Source: JBBQSN01 sp963825505 (lineage in GTDB: Bacteria; Actinomycetota; Actinomycetes; Actinomycetales; CAWJMD01). Taken from it: 64,000 bases of DNA. The DNA lies in assembly GCA_963825505.1 (NCBI GenBank), contig CAWGTL010000008.1, forward strand, positions 62,001 to 126,000. The letters are read 5' to 3'. Positions 16,690 through 25,948 of the stretch are shown piece by piece. The position numbers and the translations under genes are program-made. Positions within the stretch are counted from its first letter, which is position 1. The number at the start of each line of letters is the position of its first letter. A model generated the notes under the pieces. That model saw nothing but the letters and a program-made list of their open reading frames with translations. It had not been told where the DNA came from and did not search any database.

Positions 16690-18018
16690 ATGGCCCCCAC
16701 ACCCTTCCCGCGTCGGCTGACCGCTGCGGTCGGCCTCGGCCTCAGCGCCGCGCTCGCACTGTCCGCCTGCGGAGGCGACGACTCCGGGTCGAGCGAGGAG
16801 GGCGGGGACGTCTCCCTGTCCTTCCTGGTCGACAACGCCGAGACCACCGTCCAGTCCGCCGAGGGCGTGATCGCCGCGTTCGAGGACGCCAACCCGGGGA
16901 TCACCATCGAGGTCGAGACCCGCCCGCAGGGCGGCGAGGGCGACAACATCGTCAAGACCCGGCTCGCCACCGGCGACATGACCGACGTCTTCGCCTACAA
17001 CTCCGGTTCGCTCCTGGCGGCGCTGAGCCCCGAGCAGTCGCTGGTGCCGGTCACGGACCAGGAGTGGGTGGGCGCCCTCGACGACTCGTTCGTCCAGTCC
17101 GTCTCGGTGGGCGACCAGGTGTTCGGTGCCCCCGTCGGCACCTCGATGGGTGGCGGGGTCCTCTACAACAAGGCGGTCTACGACGAGCTCGGCCTCGAGA
17201 TCCCCACCACGTGGGAGGAGTTCATGGAGAACAACGAGACGATCGCCGCGGCCGGGAAGACGCCCGTGATCCAGACCTACGCCACGACGTGGACCTCGCA
17301 GCTGTTCGTCCTGGGTGACTTCGCCAACGTGCTCGCGCAGGAGCCGGAGTGGGCGGACGACTACACCGCCAACCAGGTCAAGTACGCCGACGACCCCGCC
17401 GCCCTGCGCGGCTTCGAGCACCTGCAGGAGGTCAACGAAGCGGGGTTCCTCAACGAGGACTTCGCCTCGGCCACCTACGAGGACGGAAACGCGATGCTCG
17501 CCTCGGGCGACGGCGTCCACTACCCGATGCTGACCTTCGCGCTCGGCGAGATCGCCGCCGCGTTCCCGGACCAGGCGCAGGACATCGGCTTCTTCGCCCT
17601 GCCCGGTGACGACTCCGGCGCCAACCCCGCGACGGTGTGGAGCCCCGGCGGCATCTACCTCCCGCAGTCCACGGACGAGGCGAAGCGCGAGGCAGCGCTG
17701 GAGTTCATGGCCTTCTACGCGAGCCCTGAGGGCTGCCAGGCGCAGACCGAGGCCGTGGCGCCCACCGGTCCGTACCCCGTCGAGGGCTGCGACCTGCCGG
17801 ACGACGTGCTGCCGGCGGTCCAGGACATCCAGAAGTACTTCGACACCGACGGCGGCACCGGTCCCGCGCTGGAGTTCCTGTCCCCGGTGAAGGGCCCTGC
17901 CCTGGAGCAGATCACGGTCGAGGTCGGGTCCGGCATCCGCAGCGCCGAGGACGGCGCCGCGCTGTACGACCAGGACGTCGAGAAGCAGGCTCAGCAGCTG
18001 GGGCTCGAGGGCTGGTGA
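16690..18018 (+). CDS. ABC transporter sugar-binding lipoprotein (CUT1)
   Basis: 442 aa family-1 solute-binding protein. Lipoprotein signal peptide with a lipobox ending LSAC (Cys27), then an acidic Gly/Ser linker and the binding fold (FEDANPGITIEVE; GVLYNKAVYDELGLEIPTTW). Anchored outside the membrane, it should deliver a rhamnosylated sugar or oligosaccharide to the two permeases. ATG at 16690 with GGAGGAC 8-14 nt upstream; an upstream in-frame GTG/ACG-type extension would destroy the signal peptide. First gene under O1 control. Confidence 0.9.
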   Translation: MAPTPFPRRLTAAVGLGLSAALALSACGGDDSGSSEEGGDVSLSFLVDNAETTVQSAEGVIAAFEDANPGITIEVETRPQGGEGDNIVKTRLATGDMTDVFAYNSGSLLAALSPEQSLVPVTDQEWVGALDDSFVQSVSVGDQVFGAPVGTSMGGGVLYNKAVYDELGLEIPTTWEEFMENNETIAAAGKTPVIQTYATTWTSQLFVLGDFANVLAQEPEWADDYTANQVKYADDPAALRGFEHLQEVNEAGFLNEDFASATYEDGNAMLASGDGVHYPMLTFALGEIAAAFPDQAQDIGFFALPGDDSGANPATVWSPGGIYLPQSTDEAKREAALEFMAFYASPEGCQAQTEAVAPTGPYPVEGCDLPDDVLPAVQDIQKYFDTDGGTGPALEFLSPVKGPALEQITVEVGSGIRSAEDGAALYDQDVEKQAQQLGLEGW

Positions 18019-18023
18019 CGGCT

Positions 18024-18060
18024 CCCGTCGCGGCGCGGTCGTCGGCCGCGCCGCGACGGG
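18024..18060 (+). terminator. Strong intergenic stem-loop after the binding-protein gene
   Basis: A perfect 15-bp GC stem (CCCGTCGCGGCGCGG with its complement) and a 7-nt loop, with no T-run, lies 6 nt after the stop codon and 32 nt before the permease start. As in other binding-protein operons it probably attenuates readthrough or protects the upstream mRNA, giving more binding protein than permease. Confidence 0.6.
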
Positions 18061-18091
18061 CCCACCGTCCCCACCTCGACGAGGAGCGATG

Positions 18092-19021
18092 ATGACCACA
18101 CTGACCCGACCCGGGGACACCGTCCTCGCGCCGCCGGCGCCGTCCGGTCGCCGCCGCAGGGGACTGACCCGCGGCACCTACCCGATGTGGTTCTACCTGC
18201 CGGCGGCTCTCGCCTACGTGGTGCTGTTCGCGGTTCCCACCTTCGCGTCGTTCTACTTCAGCCTCACCCGGTGGTCGCTGTTCAACCAGGAGTTCATCGG
18301 CTTCGACAACTTCGTCCAGTTCTTCCAGGAGCCGGCCCTGGTCACGGGCCTGAAGAACACGATCATCTACGCCGTCCTCACCTCGCTGGCCAAGGTGGTC
18401 CTCGGGCTCCTGCTCGCCGTGCTGCTCACCTCGCAGATCATCGCCCGGGGGTTCCTGCGCAGCGTGGTGTTCTTCCCCGTGCTGGTGAGCACCATCGGCG
18501 TCGGCATCACGTTCCAGGTGTTCATGGATCCGCAGGACGGGTTGTTCAACAGCATCCTGGGCACGTTCGGCGTGGACGGGCCCGGGTGGCTGACCGATCC
18601 CTCCCTGGCGCTGTACTCCGTGGCCGCGGTCGACGTCTGGAAGGGCGTCGGGCTGGCCACGGTCATCTACATCGCCGGTCTGGTCTCGATCCCGCGGGAG
18701 TACCTCGAGGCGGCGGCGGTCGACGGGGCCGGTGCATGGCACCGCTTCCGCCACGTCATCCTGCCGCTGGCCAGGCCGGCGACCGTGACCGTCATCATCC
18801 TCAGCCTGATCGGCGGGCTGCGCTCCTTCGACCTGATCTGGGCGATGACGCGTGGCGGACCCGGGTTCACGTCCGACGTGATCGCCTCGGTGATCTACAA
18901 GCAGTACCAGTCGGGCTTCTTCGGCCTCTCGACGGCCGGGAACGTCGTGCTGTTCCTCGTGGTGACCGCGATCGTGCTGCCGCTGTCGTGGTTCCTGAAC
19001 CGCAAGGAGGCAGACCAGTGA
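18092..19021 (+). CDS. ABC transporter permease (MalF-type, CUT1)
   Basis: 309 aa with six transmembrane helices. The EAA loop EYLEAAAVDGAGAWHRFRHV (about residues 208-227) contacts the ATPase. The cytosolic start has a basic stretch GRRRRGLTRG before helix 1. Of two adjacent ATGs, 18092 has the better spacing to GAGGAG at 18081. Partner of the next permease; no ATP-binding subunit is encoded nearby, so a shared MsiK-like ATPase is probably used. Confidence 0.9.
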   Translation: MTTLTRPGDTVLAPPAPSGRRRRGLTRGTYPMWFYLPAALAYVVLFAVPTFASFYFSLTRWSLFNQEFIGFDNFVQFFQEPALVTGLKNTIIYAVLTSLAKVVLGLLLAVLLTSQIIARGFLRSVVFFPVLVSTIGVGITFQVFMDPQDGLFNSILGTFGVDGPGWLTDPSLALYSVAAVDVWKGVGLATVIYIAGLVSIPREYLEAAAVDGAGAWHRFRHVILPLARPATVTVIILSLIGGLRSFDLIWAMTRGGPGFTSDVIASVIYKQYQSGFFGLSTAGNVVLFLVVTAIVLPLSWFLNRKEADQ

Positions 19022-19845
19022 ACGTGGTGCGCAACCGGCTGCTCAGCGTCCTGGCGATGGTGCTGTTCCTCGTGGTCTTCGTCGTGCCGTTCCTCTTCAT
19101 CGTCGTGCAGTCGCTCAAGGACCGCGACGGCGCCCGGACGCTCGACTTCAGCTGGCCCGGTGAGATCGCGCTCTGGCAGAACATCCAGGAGGTCATCGCC
19201 GCGCGTGACTACATGCTGGTGACCGCGTTCGTGAACAGCACGATCCTCACCGTCGCGAGCGTCACGCTGATGGTGGTCTTCGCGGCGATGGTCGGCTACG
19301 TCCTGCAGCGCCGGGTCACGAGGTGGACGGGCTTCATCAACTTCCTGGTGCTGTCCGGTCTCATCATCCCGCCGGCCGTGGTCCCGACGATCTGGGTGCT
19401 CCAGGCCCTCGGCCTGTTCCGGACCCTGCCCGGGCTGATCCTGGTCGAGCTGGCGTTCGGCCTGTCCTTCAGCGTCCTGCTGTTCCGCGCGTTCATGTCG
19501 ACCGTGCCCCGCGAGCTCGACGAGGCCGCGATCATCGACGGGGCCGGCCCGTTCCGGCTGTTCTTCCAGGTGGTCTTCCCGCTGCTGCGGCCGGTGGCCG
19601 TGACGGTGATCGTCGTGCAGTCGGTGGTCGTCTTCAACGACTTCGTCAACCCGTTGTACTTCCTGCCGGGCGACGAGAACGCCACGGTCCAGCTGACGCT
19701 GTTCAACTTCCAGAGCCAGTTCACCACCCAGTACAACCTCCTCTTCACCAACATCCTGCTCATCACCATCCCGCCGCTGGTCATGTACCTGTTCTTCAAC
19801 AGGCAGATCGTGGCCGGCATGACCGCCGGGGCAGTCAAGGGCTGA
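19018..19845 (+). CDS. ABC transporter permease (MalG-type, CUT1)
   Basis: 275 aa, six predicted helices, with the EAA loop RELDEAAIIDGAGPFRLFFQ (about residues 168-187). The start overlaps the stop of the first permease (GTGA), so the two subunits are translationally coupled. Would form the heterodimeric channel of the CUT1 importer with its neighbour. Confidence 0.9.
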   Translation: MNVVRNRLLSVLAMVLFLVVFVVPFLFIVVQSLKDRDGARTLDFSWPGEIALWQNIQEVIAARDYMLVTAFVNSTILTVASVTLMVVFAAMVGYVLQRRVTRWTGFINFLVLSGLIIPPAVVPTIWVLQALGLFRTLPGLILVELAFGLSFSVLLFRAFMSTVPRELDEAAIIDGAGPFRLFFQVVFPLLRPVAVTVIVVQSVVVFNDFVNPLYFLPGDENATVQLTLFNFQSQFTTQYNLLFTNILLITIPPLVMYLFFNRQIVAGMTAGAVKG

Positions 19846-19889
19846 CCCAGCCTCTGCCGCAGACCTTCTCACCAGACTCCAGGAGCATC

Positions 19890-22739
19890 GTGCCTTCCGA
19901 ATCCACCGCGACCCGGATCGTCCGCGTCACGGCCGAACACGCCACCGACCGCGACACCGTGGCGGTGCCCGCACCGCGCCTGTCCTGGGTCGTCGAGACG
20001 CCCGAGAGCGACTGGGTGCAGACCCGCGCCGAGGTGCGGGCGACCCGCGAGCACGGTCCCGACGAGTCGGTCGTGCTCGACACCGCCGAGAGCGTGCTCG
20101 TCGACTGGCCGTTCGCGCCGCTCGCCTCGGGTGAGCACGCCGATGTGTCGGTGCGGGTAGCCGGTCCCGACGGGGTCCTGTCGGGGTGGAGCGAGACCCG
20201 GCCCGTCGTGGCGGGCTTCCTCGCGGAGGGTGGTTGGCGGGCACGCACGATCGCGCTCGACTCGCCGGACCGTCGCGCGCAGCCGGCCCTGGTGCGCGGC
20301 ACGTTCGTGCTGGACGCCCCGGTGCGGCGCGCCACGCTCTATGCGACGGCGCAGGGCGTGTACCAGGTCGAGGTCAACGGGTCCGAGGTCGACGACGAGG
20401 TGCTGAAGCCGGGGTGGACGGCGTACCGGCACCGCCTGCTGCACGAGAGCACCGACGTGACGTCGCTGGTGCGCCACGGCGAGAACGCGGTCGGCGTCTG
20501 GCTCTCCGGCGGGTGGTGGTCCGAGAGCTACGGCTTCCAGGGCATGGCGGAGCCGTTCTACGGCGACCAGCCCGCTGTGGCGCTCCAGCTCGTCGTCGAG
20601 CTGGAGGACGACACCACCCGGACCGTGGTGACCGACGGATCGTGGCGCGCGACGGGTGACGGCCCGATCACGCGCGGCGGCATCTACGCGGGCGAGACCT
20701 TCGACTCGACCCGGGTGCCGGCCGGCTGGACCGAGCCGGGGTTCGACGACGCCGGCTGGCCGCCGGTCCGGGTGGTCGAGGACTGCCCCGTGCCCGGGCC
20801 ACGGTCGTCGCCGGGCGCGCGCAGGATCGAGGAGGTCGCGGTGCGGGAGGTGCTGACCACGCCCTCGGGTCGCACCGTGCTCGACTTCGGGCAGAACCTG
20901 GTGGGCTGGTTGCGGATCCGCGTGCGGGGCGAGCGTGGCAGCACGGTGGTGCTGCACCACGCCGAGGTGCTCGAGCACGGCGAGCTGAGCACCCGTCCGC
21001 TGCGGGCCGCCGATGCGCGGGACGAGTACGTGCTCGCCGGCACGGGCGAGGAGGTGTGGGAGCCACGTACGACGTTCCACGGCTTCCGGTACGCGCAGGT
21101 CGACGGGTGGCCCGGAGACCTCGATCCCGCCGACGTGGTCGCCGTCGTCGTGCACAGCGACATGCGTCGCACGGGGTGGTTCTCCTGCTCTCACTCGCTG
21201 CTGGACCGGTTGCACGAGAACGTGGTCTGGGGCATGCGCGGGAACTTCCTGCACCTGCCGACCGACTGCCCGCAGCGCGACGAGCGTCTCGGGTGGACCG
21301 GCGACATCCAGGTCTTCTCGCCCACCGCGACCTACCTCTACGACTCCGCCGGGTTCCTCGCGTCGTGGCTGGTCGACCTGGCGATCGAGCAGTCTGATGC
21401 CGGCGGCGTCGTCCCGTTCATCGTCCCCAGCGTGCTGCGCGACTCGGCGGCGCCGGCCGCCGCCTGGGGCGACGCCGCCACCGTCGTCCCGGCGGTCGTG
21501 CACGAGCGGTCCGGTGACCGGCAGGTGCTCGAACGCCAGCTGGACAGCATGCGCGCCTGGGTCGACGTCCTGCTCGAGCTGGCCGGAGACAGGTTCCTGT
21601 GGGAGGGCCGCTTCCAGTTCGGCGACTGGCTCGACCCCGCCGCCCCTCCGGACTGGCCGCAGGACGCCAGCACCGATCCCGACGTCGTCGCCAGCGCGCA
21701 CCTGTTCCGCTCGGCCGACGTACTGGCGCGCTCCGCCCGGCTGCTCGGCCGCGACGACGTCGCCGAGCGGTACGCGGAGGTGGCCGAGCGCGTGCGCGAG
21801 GCGTTCCTCGCCGAGTACGTGACGCCGGCGGGACGGGTGCTGTCGGACTCCCAGACGGCGTACTCGATGGCCCTGGTGTACGGCATCGTCGTGGACCCGC
21901 GACTGCGCCAGGTGATGGGCGACCGGCTCGCGGAGCTCGTTCGTGCCGCGGGGTACCGCGTCGGCACGGGCTTCGTCGGCACCCCGATCATCCAGGACGC
22001 GCTCACCGCGACCGGCCACCTGGACGTCGCGACCCGGCTGCTGCTCCAGACCGAGAACCCCTCGTGGCTCTACCCGGTGACGATGGGCGCCACCACCGTC
22101 TGGGAACGCTGGGACAGCGTGCTCGAGGACGGCTCGGTGAACCCCGGCGAGATGACGTCGTTCAACCACTACGCCTTCGGGGCGATCGCCGACTGGCTGC
22201 ACCGGGTGCTGGCGGGCCTCGCCCCCGCCTCACCGGGCTACCGTCGACTGCGGGTGCAGCCGCACCCCGTCGACGGACTGGACTGGGCCCTCACCGAGCA
22301 CGAGACGCCTTACGGTCGAGCGGCGTCCGGCTGGGAGCGCGTGGACGGAGCGGTCGTGGTGACCGCGGTCGTGCCGCCGGGGACCACCGCGGTGGTGCGC
22401 CTCCCGTACCGCGACGACGAGATCGAGGTCGGCTCCGGCGAGCACCGCTGGGAGATCGAGATCCCCGCCGATGCGGCCCCGTCCGAGCCGGGCCCGGTGT
22501 CGCTCGACTCCACGCTGGCCGACCTCGTCGACGACCCGGAGGCGTACCGCACCGTGCTGCGCGTCTACGGGGAGCACGACGAGGCGCAGGCCCGTACCTG
22601 GCGGGACCGCACCACGTGGGTGCCGACGAGGGCGCTCGGCGAGTCGATGTTCATGGTGCCCCACCCCGTGCAGGCCCGGATCGGTGCGGCGCTGGCGGAG
22701 CTCAGCAGCGCACGTTCCTCCGCGTCAGAGACGAGATGA
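19890..22739 (+). CDS. Alpha-L-rhamnosidase, GH78
   Basis: 949 aa, complete multi-domain GH78 enzyme: N-terminal beta-sandwich domains, central (alpha/alpha)6 barrel, C-terminal beta domain. Catalytic-region motif DCPQRDERLGWTGDIQVFSP holds the candidate general acid Glu465; GATTVWERWDSV is the second conserved active-site segment. No signal peptide, so it acts in the cytoplasm on imported rhamnosides, releasing L-rhamnose for the downstream genes. GTG at 19890 preceded by CCAGGAGC; its stop overlaps the isomerase ATG. Confidence 0.92.
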   Translation: MPSESTATRIVRVTAEHATDRDTVAVPAPRLSWVVETPESDWVQTRAEVRATREHGPDESVVLDTAESVLVDWPFAPLASGEHADVSVRVAGPDGVLSGWSETRPVVAGFLAEGGWRARTIALDSPDRRAQPALVRGTFVLDAPVRRATLYATAQGVYQVEVNGSEVDDEVLKPGWTAYRHRLLHESTDVTSLVRHGENAVGVWLSGGWWSESYGFQGMAEPFYGDQPAVALQLVVELEDDTTRTVVTDGSWRATGDGPITRGGIYAGETFDSTRVPAGWTEPGFDDAGWPPVRVVEDCPVPGPRSSPGARRIEEVAVREVLTTPSGRTVLDFGQNLVGWLRIRVRGERGSTVVLHHAEVLEHGELSTRPLRAADARDEYVLAGTGEEVWEPRTTFHGFRYAQVDGWPGDLDPADVVAVVVHSDMRRTGWFSCSHSLLDRLHENVVWGMRGNFLHLPTDCPQRDERLGWTGDIQVFSPTATYLYDSAGFLASWLVDLAIEQSDAGGVVPFIVPSVLRDSAAPAAAWGDAATVVPAVVHERSGDRQVLERQLDSMRAWVDVLLELAGDRFLWEGRFQFGDWLDPAAPPDWPQDASTDPDVVASAHLFRSADVLARSARLLGRDDVAERYAEVAERVREAFLAEYVTPAGRVLSDSQTAYSMALVYGIVVDPRLRQVMGDRLAELVRAAGYRVGTGFVGTPIIQDALTATGHLDVATRLLLQTENPSWLYPVTMGATTVWERWDSVLEDGSVNPGEMTSFNHYAFGAIADWLHRVLAGLAPASPGYRRLRVQPHPVDGLDWALTEHETPYGRAASGWERVDGAVVVTAVVPPGTTAVVRLPYRDDEIEVGSGEHRWEIEIPADAAPSEPGPVSLDSTLADLVDDPEAYRTVLRVYGEHDEAQARTWRDRTTWVPTRALGESMFMVPHPVQARIGAALAELSSARSSASETR

Positions 22740-23912
22740 GCCAGATGACGACGACGTTCGACTCAATCACCGGGGCGCTGGAGGCCCTGGCCATCGAGGT
22801 GCCTTCGTGGGCCTACGGGAACTCCGGCACCCGGTTCAAGGTCTTCGGCACACCGGGGACGCCGCGGTCGGTGCAGGAGAAGATCGCCGACGCCGCCACC
22901 GTGCACCGGTTCACCGGGCTCGCCCCCACCGTGGCGCTGCACATCCCGTGGGACCTGGTCGACGACTTCGGCGTCCTCAAGGGCTACGCGGCCGACCAGG
23001 GCATCGCGATCGGCACCATCAACTCGAACACCTTCCAGGACGACGACTACAGGCTCGGCAGCCTGACCCACGCCGACCCGGCGATCCGGCGGAAGGCGGT
23101 CGAGCACAACCTCGCGTGCGTCGACGTCATGGACCAGACGGGCTCCCGCGACCTGAAGATCTGGCTCGCCGACGGCACCAACTACCCCGGCCAGGGCGAC
23201 ATCCGCGACCGGCAGGACTGGCTGGCCGAGGGGCTGCGGACCATCTACGACCGGCTGGGTGAGCACCAGCGGATGGTGCTGGAGTACAAGTTCTTCGAGC
23301 CGGCGTTCTACCACACCGACGTGCCGGACTGGGGTACCTCGTACGCCCACGTGACGGCTCTGGGGCCGAAGGCGTTCGTCTGCCTCGACACCGGCCACCA
23401 CGCGCCGGGGACGAACATCGAGTTCATCGTCGCGCAGCTGCTGCGCCTGGGCCGGCTGGGCTCGTTCGACTTCAACAGCCGGTTCTACGCCGACGACGAC
23501 CTCATCGTCGGCGCGGCCGACCCGTACCAGCTGTTCCGGATCATGGTCGAGGTGATCCGCGGCGGGGGGTTCGGCCCGGGCAGCGACGTCGCGCTGATGC
23601 TCGACCAGTGCCACAACATCGAGAAGAAGATCCCCGGTCAGATCCGCTCGGTGCTCAACGTCCAGGAGATGACCGCGCGAGCGCTGCTGCTCGACCGCGA
23701 GGCGCTGGCCGCGGCTCGCACACGACGGCGACGTCCTGCTCGCCAACGAGATCTTCATGGACGCCTTCTACACAGACGTGCGCGCCGACCTCGCCGCCTG
23801 GCGCGAGGACCGCGGGTTGCCGGGCGACCCGATGCGGGCCTACCTGGCCAGTGGCTACCAGGACGAGATCGAGACCTCCCGCATAGGCGGCTCGCAGGCA
23901 GGATGGAGCTGA
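22736..23912 (+). pseudogene. rhaI: L-rhamnose isomerase, interrupted by an apparent 1-nt frameshift
   Basis: Converts L-rhamnose to L-rhamnulose. From the ATG at 22736 (ATGA overlap with the rhamnosidase stop) the frame encodes a typical RhaI TIM-barrel enzyme (VALHIPWDLVDDFGVLKGYA; LEYKFFEPAFYHTDVPDWG; CLDTGHHAPGTNIEFIVAQL; MLDQCHNIEKKIPGQIRSV). After residue ~325 the family-like sequence continues in the next frame: GDVLLANEIFMDAFYTDVRA through to the stop at 23910-23912. One extra base between about 23711 and 23722 explains it; repaired length would be 391 aa. Unrepaired, the frame runs straight into the aldolase gene. Either a real mutation or a sequencing/assembly error; the latter is plausible because all other pathway genes are intact. 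Confidence 0.88.
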
Positions 23913-23914
23913 TC

Positions 23915-25948
23915 GTGACCACCGCACCCGCTGAGCTGATCGCCCGCTCGAACCGCCTCGGCGCCGACCCGCGCAACACGAACTACGCCGGTGGCAACAC
24001 CTCGGCCAAGGGAACGGTCACCGACCCCGTCACCTCGGAGCCTGCAGAGTTGTTGTGGGTCAAGGGATCCGGCGGCGACCTCGGCACGCTGACCGAGCCG
24101 GGCCTGGCTGTGCTGCGGCTCGACCGGCTGCGCGCCCTCGTCGACGTGTACCCCGGTGTCGACCGCGAGGACGAGATGGTCGCCGCGTTCGACTACTGCC
24201 TGCACGGGCGTGGCGGCGCCGCACCGTCGATCGACACCGCGATGCACGGGCTCGTCGACGCCGACCACATCGACCACCTGCACCCTGACTCCGGCATCGC
24301 GCTGGCGACCGCCGCCGCCGGCGAGGCCCTGACCAAGGAGTGCTTCGGCGACAAGGTCGCGTGGGTCGGGTGGCGGCGGCCGGGGTTCCAGCTCGGGCTC
24401 GACATCGCCGAGGTCAAGCAGGCGAACCCGCAGGCGATCGGCGTCGTGCTCGGCGGGCACGGGATCACCGCCTGGGGCGCGACCTCGCAGGAGTGCGAGG
24501 CGAACTCGCTGGAGATCATTCGCACCGCCGAGAGGTTCCTCGCGACGCACGGGTCCGCCGAGCCGTTCGGCACGGTCGTCCCGGGGTACGAACCGCTGCC
24601 GGACACGGAGCGGCGGGCGCGGGCGGCCGCCCTGGCGCCGGTCGTGCGCGGGCTGGCCTCGACCGATGCGCCGCAGCTCGGCCACTTCACCGACAGCGAC
24701 GTCGTGCTGGACTTCCTCTCGCGCGAGAAGCTGGTGCCGCTGGCGCAGCTCGGCACGTCGTGCCCCGACCACTTCCTGCGGACGAAGGTCCGTCCGCTCG
24801 TGGTCGACCTCCCCGGGACGGCCGACCTCGGCGACGTGGTCGCTCGCCTGGGCGAGCTGCACGCGGCGTACCGCGAGGAGTACGCGGCCTACTACGACCG
24901 GCACGCGACCGCGGACAGCCCGGCGATGCGCGGTGCGGACCCGGCGATCGTGCTGGTCCCCGGCGTCGGGATGTTCTCGTTCGGCAAGGACAAGCAGACG
25001 GCGCGCGTGGCGGGCGAGTTCTACGTCAACGCCATCAACGTGATGCGCGGCGCGGAGGCGGTCTCCGCCTACGCCCCGATCGACGAGAGCGAGAAGTTCC
25101 GGATCGAGTACTGGTCGCTCGAGGAGGCCAAGCTGCAGCGGATGCCGGCGCCCAAGCCGCTCGCCGGACGGGTGGCCCTCGTCACGGGTGCGGGTTCAGG
25201 GATCGGCAAGGCGATCGCGGAGCGCCTGGGGGCCGAGGGGGCGTGCGTGGTGGTCGCCGACCTGAACGCCGAGGGCGCCCGCGAGGTGGCCGCGGGGATC
25301 GGTGGCCGGGACCGGGCGATCTCGGTCCTGGCCGACGTCACCGACGCCGACGCCGTGCAGGCCGCGGTCGACGCCGCGGCTCTGGCGTTCGGTGGGGTCG
25401 ACCTCGTGGTCAACAACGCCGGCCTGTCGATCTCCAAGCCTCTGCTCGAGACCACCGAGAAGGACTGGGACCTCCAGCACGACGTGATGGCCAAGGGCTC
25501 GTTCCTCGTCTCCCGCGCGGCGGCGAGGACGATGATCGACCAGGGGATGGGCGGCGACATCGTCTACATCTCGTCGAAGAACTCGGTGTTCGCCGGCCCG
25601 AACAACGTCGCGTACGGCGCCGCGAAGGCCGACCAGGCGCACCAGGTGCGGCTGCTCGCGGCCGAGCTCGGCGAGCACGGGATCCGCGTCAACGGCGTCA
25701 ACCCCGACGGCGTGGTCCGGGGCTCCGGGATCTTCGCCCAGGGCTGGGGCGCCCAGCGCGCCGCCGTCTACGGCGTCGAGGAGAAGGACCTCGGGGCGTA
25801 CTACGCGCAGCGCACCATCCTCAAGCGGGAGGTGCTGCCCGAGCACGTCGCCAACGCCGTGTTCGCCCTCACCGGGGGCGATCTCACCCACACGACCGGG
25901 CTGCACGTCCCGGTCGATGCCGGCGTCGCCGCGGGCTTCCTGCGGTGA
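23915..25948 (+). CDS. Bifunctional rhamnulose-1-phosphate aldolase / short-chain dehydrogenase (RhaEW type)
   Basis: 677 aa fusion. Residues ~1-400 are a class II aldolase domain (NYAGGNTSAKGT; zinc-site His121/His123 in DHLHPDSGIALA); residues ~415-677 a Rossmann SDR with TGAGSGIGKAIA (from Thr424), NNAGLSISKP and the YxxxK pair Tyr567/Lys571. It splits L-rhamnulose 1-phosphate into DHAP and L-lactaldehyde and oxidises the latter to L-lactate. GTG at 23915 is favoured by GGAG 6 nt upstream; an ATG at 23903 would add four residues and overlap the isomerase stop by 10 nt. Confidence 0.9.
   Translation: MTTAPAELIARSNRLGADPRNTNYAGGNTSAKGTVTDPVTSEPAELLWVKGSGGDLGTLTEPGLAVLRLDRLRALVDVYPGVDREDEMVAAFDYCLHGRGGAAPSIDTAMHGLVDADHIDHLHPDSGIALATAAAGEALTKECFGDKVAWVGWRRPGFQLGLDIAEVKQANPQAIGVVLGGHGITAWGATSQECEANSLEIIRTAERFLATHGSAEPFGTVVPGYEPLPDTERRARAAALAPVVRGLASTDAPQLGHFTDSDVVLDFLSREKLVPLAQLGTSCPDHFLRTKVRPLVVDLPGTADLGDVVARLGELHAAYREEYAAYYDRHATADSPAMRGADPAIVLVPGVGMFSFGKDKQTARVAGEFYVNAINVMRGAEAVSAYAPIDESEKFRIEYWSLEEAKLQRMPAPKPLAGRVALVTGAGSGIGKAIAERLGAEGACVVVADLNAEGAREVAAGIGGRDRAISVLADVTDADAVQAAVDAAALAFGGVDLVVNNAGLSISKPLLETTEKDWDLQHDVMAKGSFLVSRAAARTMIDQGMGGDIVYISSKNSVFAGPNNVAYGAAKADQAHQVRLLAAELGEHGIRVNGVNPDGVVRGSGIFAQGWGAQRAAVYGVEEKDLGAYYAQRTILKREVLPEHVANAVFALTGGDLTHTTGLHVPVDAGVAAGFLR

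Noticed and set aside
16159..18177. 672-codon minus-strand frame over the regulator and binding-protein genes
   Set aside because: Shadow; the LacI and solute-binding frames carry the diagnostic motifs.
23700..23725. Programmed frameshift in the isomerase gene
   Set aside because: No slippery heptamer, stop-proximal stimulator or downstream pseudoknot was evident, and isomerases of this family are not known to use one; mutation or sequencing error is simpler.
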